A program made the position numbers and the translations under genes. The notes beneath the pieces are model-generated. The model had not been told where the DNA came from. It searched no databases and saw nothing but the letters and a program-made list of their open reading frames with translations. A stretch of 64,000 nt of DNA from Exiguobacterium aurantiacum (GTDB lineage Bacteria > Bacillota > Bacilli > Exiguobacteriales > Exiguobacteriaceae), in assembly GCF_024362205.1 (NCBI RefSeq), contig NZ_CP101462.1, positions 1,144,501 to 1,208,500 of the forward strand, read 5' to 3'. This document shows positions 7,626-15,897 of the stretch, piece after piece (positions within the stretch are counted from its first letter, which is position 1; each line of letters begins with the position of its first letter).

Positions 7626-10001
7626 ATGTTATTATCGAAAAAATGGTTGAATCAATATATTGATGTATCAGACTTGAGCGGGCAAGAACTCGGTGACTTG
7701 ATCACGAAAAATGGGATCGAAGTCGAGAGTGTCGTCAGCCGTGCCGAAGGATTGTCAGGGCTCGTCGTCGGTCATGTCCTCGCTTGCGAGAAACATCCGG
7801 AGGCGGACAAGTTGAACGTGACGACGGTTGATATCGGTGCGGACAGCCCGGTTCAAATCGTTTGCGGCGCACCGAACGTCGCGGCCGGACAGCACGTCAT
7901 CGTGGCGACGGTCGGCGCTCGTCTCCCAGGACTCAAAATCAAAAAAGCGAAATTGCGTGGTGTCGAGTCGCAAGGGATGATTTGCTCGCTCGAGGAACTC
8001 GGGTTCGAGAAAAAACAAATTCGCGAAGACGAGCAGGACGGCATTCACACGTTCCGCGAACCGGTCGAAGTCGGTGCGGACGTCATTCAATTGTTAGACC
8101 TCGACGATGAAGTGATCGAGCTCGGATTGACACCGAACCGCTCGGATTGCTTGAGCCTATACGGAATAATCCATGAAGTCGCGGCCATCCTCGAGCGTCC
8201 GTACACGTTACCGACAGCAGATGTGACGACTGATACACCTAATACGGTCAGTGTGCGTCTCGAGACGGACAACTGCCCGTACTATGCGACACGTCGCGTC
8301 GACGGCGTCACGATCGGAGATTCACCACAGTGGTTGAAGAACGTATTGATCGCAGAAGGCGTCCGTCCAATCAATAACGTCGTTGACGTGACGAACTACG
8401 TCATGCTCGAGCTCGGTCAACCGCTTCATGCGTTCGATACGGCGAAACTCGGTACGACGATTGCCGTTCGTCAAGCACATGACGGCGAAGAAATCATCAC
8501 GCTCGATGACGTGACGCGCACGCTCGATGCCTCGATGATGGTCATCACGGACGGCGAACAGCCTGTCGCCATCGCCGGCGTCATGGGTGGAGCGAACACC
8601 GAAGTCGATGCGACGACGTCGAGCATCATCCTCGAGTCAGCTTACTTCGCACCGGCATCGGTCCGTAAGACGAGCCGGACACTCGGTTTACGCTCGGATT
8701 CGAGTGCCCGCTTCGAAAAAGGAGTCGACCCAGAACGATTGCAATTGGCGCTTGACCGTGCGGCCGAACTCATCGTCGAAGTGAGCGGTGGCACGATCAG
8801 CGACATCGTTATCGCCGGGGACAAAGACTCGGCGGCGCGAACGATTGACGTCTCAGTCGCATATATCAACCATCGACTCGGGATGGACCTCGAGCAAGCA
8901 ACGATCGTCCGCATCTTGGAACGTCTCGGTCTCGATGTGACCGGGGACGAGACGTTGACGGTTTACGTACCGTCACGTCGCCCGGACTTGGAGTTGCCGG
9001 CTGACATCACAGAAGAAGTAGCGCGTCTCTACGGCTATGACAGTCTTCCGTCGACACTTCCGGCGTCACACTCGAAAGGGTACCTCCCGAAAGAGAACGT
9101 GTTGCGTCGTCGCGTCCGTCGTGTCCTCCAAGGCACAGGGCTGTCGCAAGCCATCACCTACTCGCTCACGAGCGTCGGGAACGCCTCACGCTTCACTGGG
9201 TCCGACTTGACGCAAGTGAACTTGGCGATGCCGATGAGTGAAGAACGCTCGGTGCTCCGGACGTCGCTCGTCCCAGGTTTGCTTGAGGCGGCTCGTTACA
9301 ATACGTCGCGTCAACAAGTGAACGTGCGATTGTATGAGACAGGACGCGTCTATGTCGAGCAAGGCGAGACGTTGCCACGTGAAACCGAGCGCGTCGCCGG
9401 CGTATTGACGGGACTCTGGTATGACCATCGTTCACAAGGTACGCGTGTACCGGTCGATTATTTCGTCGCCAAAGGAATCGTCGATACACTGTTGCATACG
9501 CTACGCATCGAGGCGACATATGAGGCGGCGACGATTGCGGATATGCATCCGGGCCGGACTGCGAACGTCCTCGTTGACGGACATGTCATCGGCTACGTCG
9601 GTCAAGTCCATCCGGGAGTGTCGAAAGAAGCGTACGGTTTGAAAGAAGTGTACGTATTCGAACTCGACTTGGACGTATTGAATGAGACGGCCCAACTCGT
9701 CTATGAAGACGTGCCGCGTTTCCCGTCGATCTCACGCGACTTGGCGCTCGTCTTGAAGCGGGACATCCCGGCCGGTCAAGTCGAAGCGACGATCAAACAG
9801 GCGGCTGGACCGCTCCTGATCGATCTCGCCTTGTTCGATGTGTATGTCGGCGAGAACGTCGGGGACGATGAGAAATCGATCGCCTTCTCGCTCAAGTATC
9901 AAGATCCGACCCGTACCCTTCAAGATGAAGAAGTGACGGCGTCATATGAAGCGATCCTTACGGCCGTTCAAGCGGCCCACGGTGCGGAAGTTCGCGCGTA
10001 A
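7626..10001 (+). CDS. pheT: Phenylalanyl-tRNA synthetase beta subunit
   Basis: The 791-residue beta subunit shows the N-terminal tRNA-binding (EMAP-like) domain at about residues 40-150, then the B3/4 editing domain that hydrolyses Tyr-tRNA-Phe. The B5 domain, the catalytic-like core and the C-terminal anticodon-binding FDX-ACB domain (PSISRDLALVLKRDIPAGQ, from about residue 700) follow. AAGGGGGA precedes the ATG. It ends the pheST operon at a bidirectional terminator. Confidence 0.97.
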   Translation: MLLSKKWLNQYIDVSDLSGQELGDLITKNGIEVESVVSRAEGLSGLVVGHVLACEKHPEADKLNVTTVDIGADSPVQIVCGAPNVAAGQHVIVATVGARLPGLKIKKAKLRGVESQGMICSLEELGFEKKQIREDEQDGIHTFREPVEVGADVIQLLDLDDEVIELGLTPNRSDCLSLYGIIHEVAAILERPYTLPTADVTTDTPNTVSVRLETDNCPYYATRRVDGVTIGDSPQWLKNVLIAEGVRPINNVVDVTNYVMLELGQPLHAFDTAKLGTTIAVRQAHDGEEIITLDDVTRTLDASMMVITDGEQPVAIAGVMGGANTEVDATTSSIILESAYFAPASVRKTSRTLGLRSDSSARFEKGVDPERLQLALDRAAELIVEVSGGTISDIVIAGDKDSAARTIDVSVAYINHRLGMDLEQATIVRILERLGLDVTGDETLTVYVPSRRPDLELPADITEEVARLYGYDSLPSTLPASHSKGYLPKENVLRRRVRRVLQGTGLSQAITYSLTSVGNASRFTGSDLTQVNLAMPMSEERSVLRTSLVPGLLEAARYNTSRQQVNVRLYETGRVYVEQGETLPRETERVAGVLTGLWYDHRSQGTRVPVDYFVAKGIVDTLLHTLRIEATYEAATIADMHPGRTANVLVDGHVIGYVGQVHPGVSKEAYGLKEVYVFELDLDVLNETAQLVYEDVPRFPSISRDLALVLKRDIPAGQVEATIKQAAGPLLIDLALFDVYVGENVGDDEKSIAFSLKYQDPTRTLQDEEVTASYEAILTAVQAAHGAEVRA

Positions 10002-10004
10002 TTC

Positions 10005-10044
10005 AAAAAGCGGTGTCCATTTTTTAAGTGGACACCGCTTTTTT
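10005..10044. terminator. Bidirectional terminator between pheT and the PfoR-like gene
   Basis: AAAAAGCGGTGTCCA pairs with TGGACACCGCTTTTTT around a short T-rich loop. The A-run on one side and T-run on the other serve the two convergent genes. Confidence 0.9.
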
Positions 10045-10048
10045 GTGA

Positions 10049-11062
10049 TTATTGAACTTCAAGAGCCAAGTCGCCGAACTTCGTCCAACCGACGAGGCAT
10101 GTCACTTTGTACAAGACGAGCGTGATGACGGCTGGAAGGACGACTCCGGTCCCAACGAAGATGAGGAACGCGTCCATTCCTTGCGCAGCAAGGATGTTGA
10201 GTGGCGCAATCAACGAGTTGAGCCCGAGTCCAGCGATCTCGTATGGGACTTCGAGTGAGAAGACGAGCGTCGCGATCGGGGCACTGATCATCGCTGCGAT
10301 GAACGGTGGCATGACGACCCGAGGGTTTTTGACGACGTTCGGGAACTGCACTTTCGGTGTGACGAAGAACGAGGCGACCAAACCGCCTGGATCTGTTTGA
10401 CGATATGCCATGAGCGTGAAGCCGACGAACTGAGCCGTACATCCAATCAACGCGGCGGCACTGGCGACTGGGTCGAGCTGGAGCGCGATGGCGAGTGCGG
10501 CCGATGAAGCCGGAGACATGAGCATGACACTGAAGACGAGCGCGATGACGAGCGATGTCGCGATTGGCGATGTATTGACCGAAGCGGTGATGCTCGCACT
10601 GATCGAGTTGATGAGTGGCGTCGTGACGGCGGCTGCACCGACTCCGACGATGCCGCCCCCGAGGACGGCCGTGACTGGGACGACCATCATATCAAATTTC
10701 GTTTTCCCGAGGACACGTTTACCTAACCATACCGCAGCCGCTGCCGCGATCAAGGCGCTGATCGGTTGACCGGGCACGAGCACGAGCCCGCTCTCGGTCG
10801 CTTGGAGCGCGGCACCACCGACGGTTGCCGCAATCATCGAACTGAACAAAATGAGCGTGTTGCCGCCGAGCTGATAGGCGACACCGGCACCGAGTGCCGG
10901 GGCGAGCAATGATTTCGCGACTTGCCCGATCAAGACGAGTGTCTCGATTCCGGCCATCTTCCCAATCGTTTCAATCAAGAGTCCGACCCCGAGCGTGACG
11001 AGGACGGCACTAGCCATTCCTGCTGATATTTTGATCATTCGATCCATTGCGTACTGTTTCAC
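10049..11062 (-). CDS. PTS EIIC-like / PfoR-like membrane protein
   Basis: The 337-residue product is almost entirely hydrophobic, with about 8-10 transmembrane segments. It belongs to the PTS_EIIC_2 family, often named PfoR-like after a Clostridium perfringens regulator. It resembles a sugar-PTS membrane subunit but has no EIIA or EIIB partner nearby, so its substrate and even its transport role are unknown. I chose the GTG at 11062 because AGGAG at 11072-11076 is 9 nt away. Two ATGs (11071, 11068) sit on or too close to that site, and the longer open frame upstream runs through a terminator. Expression appears to be set by the attenuator upstream. Confidence 0.8.
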   Translation of the reverse strand: MKQYAMDRMIKISAGMASAVLVTLGVGLLIETIGKMAGIETLVLIGQVAKSLLAPALGAGVAYQLGGNTLILFSSMIAATVGGAALQATESGLVLVPGQPISALIAAAAAVWLGKRVLGKTKFDMMVVPVTAVLGGGIVGVGAAAVTTPLINSISASITASVNTSPIATSLVIALVFSVMLMSPASSAALAIALQLDPVASAAALIGCTAQFVGFTLMAYRQTDPGGLVASFFVTPKVQFPNVVKNPRVVMPPFIAAMISAPIATLVFSLEVPYEIAGLGLNSLIAPLNILAAQGMDAFLIFVGTGVVLPAVITLVLYKVTCLVGWTKFGDLALEVQ

Positions 11063-11095
11063 TTCCATCATCTCCTCTATGTGTGTCAATCCAAT

Positions 11096-11121
11096 AAAAA
11101 AACCTATCCGGATGGGATAGG
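11096..11121 (-). terminator. Attenuator terminator before the PfoR-like gene
   Basis: On the minus strand CCTATCC and GGATAGG form a 7-bp stem with a 5-base loop, followed by seven T. It lies about 35 nt before the start codon, after a short leader peptide. A competing helix AGGCGC/GCGCCT (11146-11141 with 11124-11119) overlaps the first bases of the terminator stem. Confidence 0.75.
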
Positions 11122-11203
11122 CGCGTCGGTCATACCATGAGCGCCTCGTCCGAAACCATCGAAACAAGGGCCCAAAAATTCGTCTCGGTCATCGAGTCGA
11201 TTT

Positions 11204-11260
11204 TCAGTCCCTCAGTCGAATAATAATCAGTAGGCCGTGTTGCGCATGGGTTTTCATCAT
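11204..11260 (-). CDS. Putative 18-residue leader peptide of the PfoR-like gene
   Basis: On the minus strand GGAGGAG lies 7-8 nt before tandem ATG codons, and the frame reads MMKTHAQHGLLIIIRLRD then TGA. The run Leu-Leu-Ile-Ile-Ile (codons CTA CTG ATT ATT ATT) stands just before the stop. A stem-loop (TCG-A-CTCG ... CGAG-A-CGA) and then the terminator at 11096-11121 follow it. This is the layout of a classical amino-acid-dependent transcription attenuator. The peptide is inferred, and I know no named homologue. Confidence 0.6.
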   Translation of the reverse strand: MMKTHAQHGLLIIIRLRD

Positions 11261-11292
11261 TGCCAGCTCCTCCGTTTGTTAAGATTTGTCTA

Positions 11293-11321
11293 AGAGTAAC
11301 ACGATATTTTTCAATAATCAA
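11293..11321 (-). promoter_or_regulatory. Promoter of the leader peptide and PfoR-like gene
   Basis: On the minus strand TTGATT (11321-11316), a 17-nt spacer ending TGT, and TACTCT (11298-11293) form an extended -10 promoter. Transcription would start near 11286, about 25 nt before the leader peptide. Confidence 0.5.
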
Positions 11322-11360
11322 TATTTTCTGAAAATTTATTTGAAAAAAATAGAAAGCAAC

Positions 11361-11394
11361 CCAAAAAGAAAGACGACCCGATGAAGGGTCGTCT
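11361..11394 (-). terminator. Terminator of the alpha/beta hydrolase gene
   Basis: On the minus strand a perfect AGACGACCC/GGGTCGTCT stem with a 6-base loop is followed by a T-rich tail. Confidence 0.85.
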
Positions 11395-11398
11395 TGTA

Positions 11399-12211
11399 TT
11401 AAGACGTGCTGACTGCCAGTGAGCCAACTTGTTGATCGATGAATGCCATCGAGATCGAATTGAAATGATCGGGTTGGTCGACATTGACGACGTGACCCGA
11501 GTCAGTGACGACTTGGACCCGAGCCGTCGGTTGATGTTTCGCGGTCCGTTCGACGGCTTCAAGGAACATGTAGTCCTCGTCACCCATAATATAGAGAATC
11601 GGTACGTTCGTCTCGATCGAAGAGAAATGGCGAAGCAATGGATTCATATTCTCGGTCATCTTGAACCAGCGGATAAACTCGCGCTGACATAAGTTGGCTG
11701 CATCACGGACGAACATCATGCGCGATTTCTTATGACGTTTTTTCGGTAACAAGATCCACGCGAACAGCTGATACAGCCACATGTACGGCACGAAGCTCTG
11801 CACGAGACTACCGAGTCGGATCAACAACGTCGAGCGGACGTTGAACTTGACGATGGCCCCACCGAGCACGACCGAAGCGATCCGTTCCGGATGGTGCTCG
11901 AACATCGCTTGAATGACGATCGTCCCGAGCGATAGGCCGACCATGTGACCTTTTTCAATCTGTAAGTGGTCCATGACCTCGACGACGTCTTCGACAACGA
12001 CGTCGAGCGTGTACGCGTTCAGCGGTTGATTCAACGACTGTTCTGCGTTGTAAGAGCCGCCGTGTCCGCGCAGGTCGAGCAAGAGCACGTTATATTTCTT
12101 TTTGAACGGCCGAATTTGACGATACCAATGCGACAGACTTCCACCCGCGCCATGGATGAAGATGACCCAAGGGTGGTCGTCGCTTAATGTGTACGTTTTA
12201 TAATGCAACAT
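11399..12211 (-). CDS. Alpha/beta hydrolase
   Basis: The 270-residue protein has the alpha/beta hydrolase fold with the oxyanion motif FIHGAGGSLSHWYRQI. The nucleophile elbow is GLSLGT (Ser at about residue 99 of this start). A likely acid lies in GDEDYMFLE and the catalytic His in DSGHVVNVDQPDHF. It has no signal peptide and is probably cytosolic. I chose ATG 12211, with GGAGG at 12221-12225 and 9 nt spacing; the open frame extends 16 codons further without a binding site. The substrate cannot be told from the sequence. It lies downstream of rnhC on the same strand with a small gap. Confidence 0.85.
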   Translation of the reverse strand: MLHYKTYTLSDDHPWVIFIHGAGGSLSHWYRQIRPFKKKYNVLLLDLRGHGGSYNAEQSLNQPLNAYTLDVVVEDVVEVMDHLQIEKGHMVGLSLGTIVIQAMFEHHPERIASVVLGGAIVKFNVRSTLLIRLGSLVQSFVPYMWLYQLFAWILLPKKRHKKSRMMFVRDAANLCQREFIRWFKMTENMNPLLRHFSSIETNVPILYIMGDEDYMFLEAVERTAKHQPTARVQVVTDSGHVVNVDQPDHFNSISMAFIDQQVGSLAVSTS

Positions 12212-12257
12212 GAACGCTATCCTCCAAAAATTTTTAAGTTCATTAAACCCTAAAAAC

Positions 12258-12266
12258 AATATACCA
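12258..12266 (-). promoter_or_regulatory. Possible extended -10 promoter of the hydrolase
   Basis: On the minus strand TG-G-TATATT lies in the gap between rnhC and the hydrolase. No good -35 box is present, so this is tentative. Confidence 0.3.
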
Positions 12267-12283
12267 TATCTACAAATGTAGGA

Positions 12284-13195
12284 CTATCGTTTCAACTCGC
12301 TCAACCGGATCGCTTTTTTCGTGTTGGCGAAGTGAACTTTCGCGATCTCATTCAAACGAGATTGGCCGTAACGGATAATCAATTCGGCCGCGACTTGGTC
12401 GACTTTGGCGCCGGCGCCTTTCGGTAACGTGACGCCGAGTGTCGCACTCAACTTGTCCATTTCTTTTAAAAAGAGGGCGCGGGCGAGAATCGAGGCGGCG
12501 GCCACGGCGACGTGCAGTCCTTCCGCTTTCGTCGAGAAATAGACATCGTTTTTGACGACCGCCTTTTCAGACCGTAAATGGTTGTAATAGACGTTCTGTT
12601 CAGCAAACTGGTCGATTAAAATCGCGTCAGGCGTCGCATCGAGCTTCTTTAATAAGGCCGACAAGGCGGCATTATGGGCGATGGCCGTCATTTTGCCTTG
12701 CGTCATCGTCCGTTGCATCTTATTATATGCCGGATTGTGCAACGTCGCTTTCTGATACGTGATGGTGACGTGCAAATCTTTGGCGATGCGGACGATCTCT
12801 GTGTCCGATAACAACTTGGAATCTTTGACGCCGAGCTCTTTGACGAGAGCGATTTTCTCTTTTGGCACGTAGGCAGCGACGACGACGAGCGGTCCGAAAT
12901 AATCACCTTTCCCAACTTCGTCACTCCCGATGACAGACCAATCCGAAAAGCCTTCCGGTAGAACATTTTTTGGAACACTCGGTTCTTTTTTTATGCTCGT
13001 TCCCCATTTGGCGGCTTCCGTGTCGGCATCGCGTCCTTGGAACATGACTTTACCCGAATTGTAGACGGTAATCACACACTGAGGTGTCTTGGCGCTAAAC
13101 CGCGCGTATGGTGGTGGCTTGACCGCATGCATCTGGTAACTCGCAATGAGTTCTTCTTGGGCTGCGGTCGACAATTTGATGACTTGATTGCCCAA
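12284..13195 (-). CDS. rnhC: Ribonuclease HIII
   Basis: RNase HIII cuts RNA in RNA-DNA hybrids. The protein has an N-terminal TBP-like domain (about residues 1-85, with QCVITVYNSGKVMFQG) and the type 2 RNase H core. The core carries the catalytic motif VIGSDEVGKGDYFGPL, where HIII has GKGD for the GRG of HII. Later acidic residues lie in ILIDQF. I favour the TTG at 13195, which has AAGGAAG at suitable spacing; a GTG at 13204 almost touches that site. Its place after pheT is as in Bacillus, but it is reversed here and separated by two genes. Confidence 0.93.
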   Translation of the reverse strand: MGNQVIKLSTAAQEELIASYQMHAVKPPPYARFSAKTPQCVITVYNSGKVMFQGRDADTEAAKWGTSIKKEPSVPKNVLPEGFSDWSVIGSDEVGKGDYFGPLVVVAAYVPKEKIALVKELGVKDSKLLSDTEIVRIAKDLHVTITYQKATLHNPAYNKMQRTMTQGKMTAIAHNAALSALLKKLDATPDAILIDQFAEQNVYYNHLRSEKAVVKNDVYFSTKAEGLHVAVAAASILARALFLKEMDKLSATLGVTLPKGAGAKVDQVAAELIIRYGQSRLNEIAKVHFANTKKAIRLSELKR

Positions 13196-13252
13196 CGTGA
13201 GCACTTCCTTTCTAACTCTAGCAAATCAATCTTACATTTTTTTTAGATATTT

Positions 13253-13279
13253 TGAAACCAAAGTTTCGCTCTAAACGTA
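13253..13279 (+). promoter_or_regulatory. Sigma-W-type promoter of the floT operon
   Basis: TGAAAC (13253-13258), a 17-nt spacer and CGTA (13276-13279) match the B. subtilis sigma-W consensus. In B. subtilis the yuaF-yuaG (floT) operon is a sigma-W target, so the promoter type and the genes agree. Confidence 0.75.
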
Positions 13280-13318
13280 TAGACAAGTGAGTAAAGAAAG
13301 AAGTGAGGTGAGTCGGAG

Positions 13319-13720
13319 ATGTGGTGGCGCGATGACACGGATGAAGATGAGGCAGAATCTCTCTATAAACATATTCTCGAGCTAGAGGCCCGGATTGCTA
13401 AGCTGATCGCCCATCAAGTCAGGGTGCGTCGCCTGCTGATGCAAGAATCGTCGGTCGCGGCGACCGAACAAATCATTGCGTTGCAAGCGGAAGTCGATCA
13501 TTATTTATCGCTATTGCGACAAGAACGGACGGAAGCGGTCGATCGTTACGATCGCTCTCGTCTCGAACAGACGTTAGGACGTGTGCGGCAGTCGGTCGAG
13601 CAACCGACCCGGCCTTTGACGGAATGGGATACGATTGAACAGGCGCTCGCGCTCGAAGTCGAACATTTGCGCCGCGTCCTTTCGTACGAACGACAGCGTC
13701 GCGTCGAGGAGGAGTGGTAA
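13319..13720 (+). CDS. Hypothetical coiled-coil protein in floT operon
   Basis: This 133-residue, highly charged protein is almost all helix. Residues 10-80 and 100-133 have heptad-like Leu/Ile/Ala spacing typical of coiled coils. There is no signal peptide and no membrane segment, so it is probably cytoplasmic. GAGGTG lies 8 nt before the ATG. It is the first gene after the sigma-W-type promoter, and its stop overlaps the start of the NfeD gene (TAATG). A role with the flotillin assembly is an inference from position only. I do not recognise the family. Confidence 0.7.
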   Translation: MWWRDDTDEDEAESLYKHILELEARIAKLIAHQVRVRRLLMQESSVAATEQIIALQAEVDHYLSLLRQERTEAVDRYDRSRLEQTLGRVRQSVEQPTRPLTEWDTIEQALALEVEHLRRVLSYERQRRVEEEW

Positions 13721-14241
13721 TGGAATCGTTAGATCAGCTGTATTGGTGGGTACTCATCATCGCCGGTCTCGGTACATTCGTGTACATGATTTTTTCAGAT
13801 GCGTTCGATATATTTGATGGTTGGTTCAATCCCGCTGTCATCTTATCCTTTTTAGCGCTCGGTGCGGGTATCGGTCTGATTCTGAACGCGCTCGCCCATG
13901 TGTCCCCGATGATTGGACTTGCCGTCGCGCTTGTCGGCTCATTCGCGCTCACGACGCTCCTGTACTTATTTGTCCTCTTGCCGTTATCGAACGCGGAAGA
14001 ATCGATAGGGATGACCGATGAATCGCTCGTCGGACTCGTCGGGCGGTTGACCGTCCCCGTTCCTGAAGGCGGCTACGGTGAAGTACTCGTCGAATCGGTC
14101 ATCGGTTCGATTTTGAAGACGGCCCAAAGTGTGGACGGCAAGGCGATTCCTAGTGATCGCCGTGTCATCATCATCGAAGTCGAACGAAACATTGCGGTTG
14201 TCATGGAATATGACGAACCGACAATCCGAAAGGAGTTTTAA
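13720..14241 (+). CDS. NfeD-like membrane protein, YuaF-like
   Basis: The 173-residue product has about three N-terminal transmembrane segments (residues 5-25, 35-65 and 70-92). A small C-terminal beta-barrel (OB-like NfeD domain, from about residue 105: LVGLVGRLTVPVPEGGYGEV) follows. NfeD proteins partner with flotillins in membrane microdomains and stress survival. ATG 13720 has GAGGAGG 7 nt upstream and overlaps the previous stop. It sits directly before floT as yuaF does in B. subtilis. Confidence 0.85.
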   Translation: MESLDQLYWWVLIIAGLGTFVYMIFSDAFDIFDGWFNPAVILSFLALGAGIGLILNALAHVSPMIGLAVALVGSFALTTLLYLFVLLPLSNAEESIGMTDESLVGLVGRLTVPVPEGGYGEVLVESVIGSILKTAQSVDGKAIPSDRRVIIIEVERNIAVVMEYDEPTIRKEF

Positions 14242-14244
14242 CTT

Positions 14245-15759
14245 ATGAGCACAGCCATTTTAGTCAGTATTATCGTCGGGGTGATCTTGCTCGCCTTGAT
14301 TTTCGTATTCGTCTTGAAATATCGTACAGTCGGACCGGATGAGGCGCTCATCGTCACAGGTAGCTACTTGGGCAAAAAGAACGTCCATAGCGATGCGTCA
14401 GGCAATCGCGTGAAGATCATTCGTGGAGGCGGGACGTTCGTCTTGCCGGTGTTCCAGCAGGCAGAACCGCTCAGCCTTCTTTCGAGCAAACTTGAAGTCA
14501 CGACACCGGAAGTGTATACCGAGCAAGGCGTGCCGGTCATGGCGGACGGAACGGCCATCATCAAAATCGGTGGCTCGATTAGCGAAATCGCCACGGCGGC
14601 AGAGCAGTTCCTCGGCAAGCCGAAAATCGAACGCGAGAACGAGGCGAAAGAAGTGCTCGAAGGTCACCTTCGTTCCATCCTCGGTTCAATGACGGTCGAA
14701 GAGATTTATAAGAACCGCGACAAGTTCTCACAAGAAGTCCAACGCGTCGCCTCACAAGATTTGGCCAAGATGGGCCTCGTCATCGTCTCGTTCACGATTA
14801 AAGACGTCCGCGACAAGAACGGCTATCTCGAATCGCTCGGTAAACCGCGAATCGCGCAAGTGAAACGAGATGCCGATATCGCGACGGCCGAAGCGGACAA
14901 AGAGACACGGATCAAACAAGCGGAAGCGATGAAAGATGCGAAGAAAGCGGAACTTGAACGCGCTTCTGAAATCGCCGAAGCCGAGAAAGAGAATCAGCTT
15001 CGCATCGCGGCTTATCGCCGCGAGCAAGACGTCGCCAAAGCCCGGGCCGACCAAGCGTATGAACTTGAAGAAGCCCGCGCTAAACAAGAAGTTACGGAGC
15101 AACAGATGCAAGTCCAAATCATCGAGCGTCAAAAACAAATCGAGCTCGAAGAGAAAGAGATTATGCGTCGTGAGAAGCAATACGATTCAGAAGTGAAGAA
15201 GAAGGCCGATGCCGATCGCTATGCGATCGAACAGTCAGCCGAAGCCGACAAGGCGCGTCAAATCGCCGCAGCCGACGCCGAGAAGTACCGCATCGAAGCG
15301 GAAGCGAAAGCCGATGCCGAACGTGTCCGTCTCGCCGGTGTGGCCGAAGCTGATTCGGAACGGGCCAAAGGGGAAGCCGAAGCCGAGATTATCCGCTTGA
15401 CGGGTCTCGCCGAAGCCGAAGCGAAACAAAAGATCGCCGAAGCGTTCGAACAGTACGGACAGGCTGCCATTCTCGACATGGTCGTCAAGATGCTTCCGGA
15501 CTATGCGAAACAAATCGCAGCTCCGCTTGGCAATATCGACAAGATCACGGTCGTCGATACGGGCAGCGGCAAAGATGGGGGGGCCGGCAAAGTCACAGGC
15601 TACGCTACTGACTTGATGGCTTCACTCCAACAGACGCTCAAAGCGTCATCAGGAATCGACATGAAAGATTTACTCGACAACTTTGCTGGAAAAGGCAACG
15701 TCCAACCGAGCGCGAATCGCGAATTGAGCGAATCGACGTTCGCCGCGACGGAAGAGTGA
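14245..15759 (+). CDS. floT: Flotillin-like protein FloT
   Basis: Flotillins scaffold functional membrane microdomains. The 504-residue product has an N-terminal membrane hairpin (residues 4-25) and an SPFH/band 7 domain (about residues 28-200). A long Ala/Glu/Lys-rich coiled coil (residues 205-400, with many EAEA/AEAD repeats) and a short C-terminal tail follow. Its length is close to B. subtilis FloT (YuaG). AAAGGAG lies about 9 nt before the ATG. A strong terminator ends the three-gene operon. A second, shorter flotillin (floA) lies at 47866. Confidence 0.95.
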   Translation: MSTAILVSIIVGVILLALIFVFVLKYRTVGPDEALIVTGSYLGKKNVHSDASGNRVKIIRGGGTFVLPVFQQAEPLSLLSSKLEVTTPEVYTEQGVPVMADGTAIIKIGGSISEIATAAEQFLGKPKIERENEAKEVLEGHLRSILGSMTVEEIYKNRDKFSQEVQRVASQDLAKMGLVIVSFTIKDVRDKNGYLESLGKPRIAQVKRDADIATAEADKETRIKQAEAMKDAKKAELERASEIAEAEKENQLRIAAYRREQDVAKARADQAYELEEARAKQEVTEQQMQVQIIERQKQIELEEKEIMRREKQYDSEVKKKADADRYAIEQSAEADKARQIAAADAEKYRIEAEAKADAERVRLAGVAEADSERAKGEAEAEIIRLTGLAEAEAKQKIAEAFEQYGQAAILDMVVKMLPDYAKQIAAPLGNIDKITVVDTGSGKDGGAGKVTGYATDLMASLQQTLKASSGIDMKDLLDNFAGKGNVQPSANRELSESTFAATEE

Positions 15760-15765
15760 GCCGAG

Positions 15766-15794
15766 AGCCACAGACAATCGTCTGTGGCTTTTTT
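15766..15794 (+). terminator. Terminator of floT operon
   Basis: A perfect 10-bp stem AGCCACAGAC/GTCTGTGGCT with a 4-base loop is followed by T5. Confidence 0.9.
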
Positions 15795-15833
15795 GTTTCG
15801 TGCGGATTCCTCTAAATTTGATAGGAAAGACTT

Positions 15834-15859
15834 CAAATTCGATCGGTTTGTGACGATAA
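15834..15859 (+). promoter_or_regulatory. Sigma-D-like (motility) promoter before BMP-chemoreceptor pair
   Basis: CAAA (15834-15837), 14 nt, then GACGATAA (15852-15859) closely fits the sigma-D pattern TAAA-N14-16-GCCGATAA. Chemotaxis and flagellar genes use this sigma factor, which agrees with the downstream chemoreceptor. Confidence 0.6.
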
Positions 15860-15897
15860 GGGAGATGTCAGACCATTAGAGAGAGGAAGTAGCTATT

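Noticed and set aside
11130..11321. 63-codon minus-strand frame upstream of the PfoR-like gene
   Set aside because: It lacks an SD, spans the promoter, and lies in a different frame from the better supported 18-codon leader peptide.
14940..15440. Repetitive Ala/Glu/Lys-coding stretch in floT considered as a DNA repeat
   Set aside because: It is the normal flotillin coiled coil; the codons vary and no exact tandem DNA unit is present.
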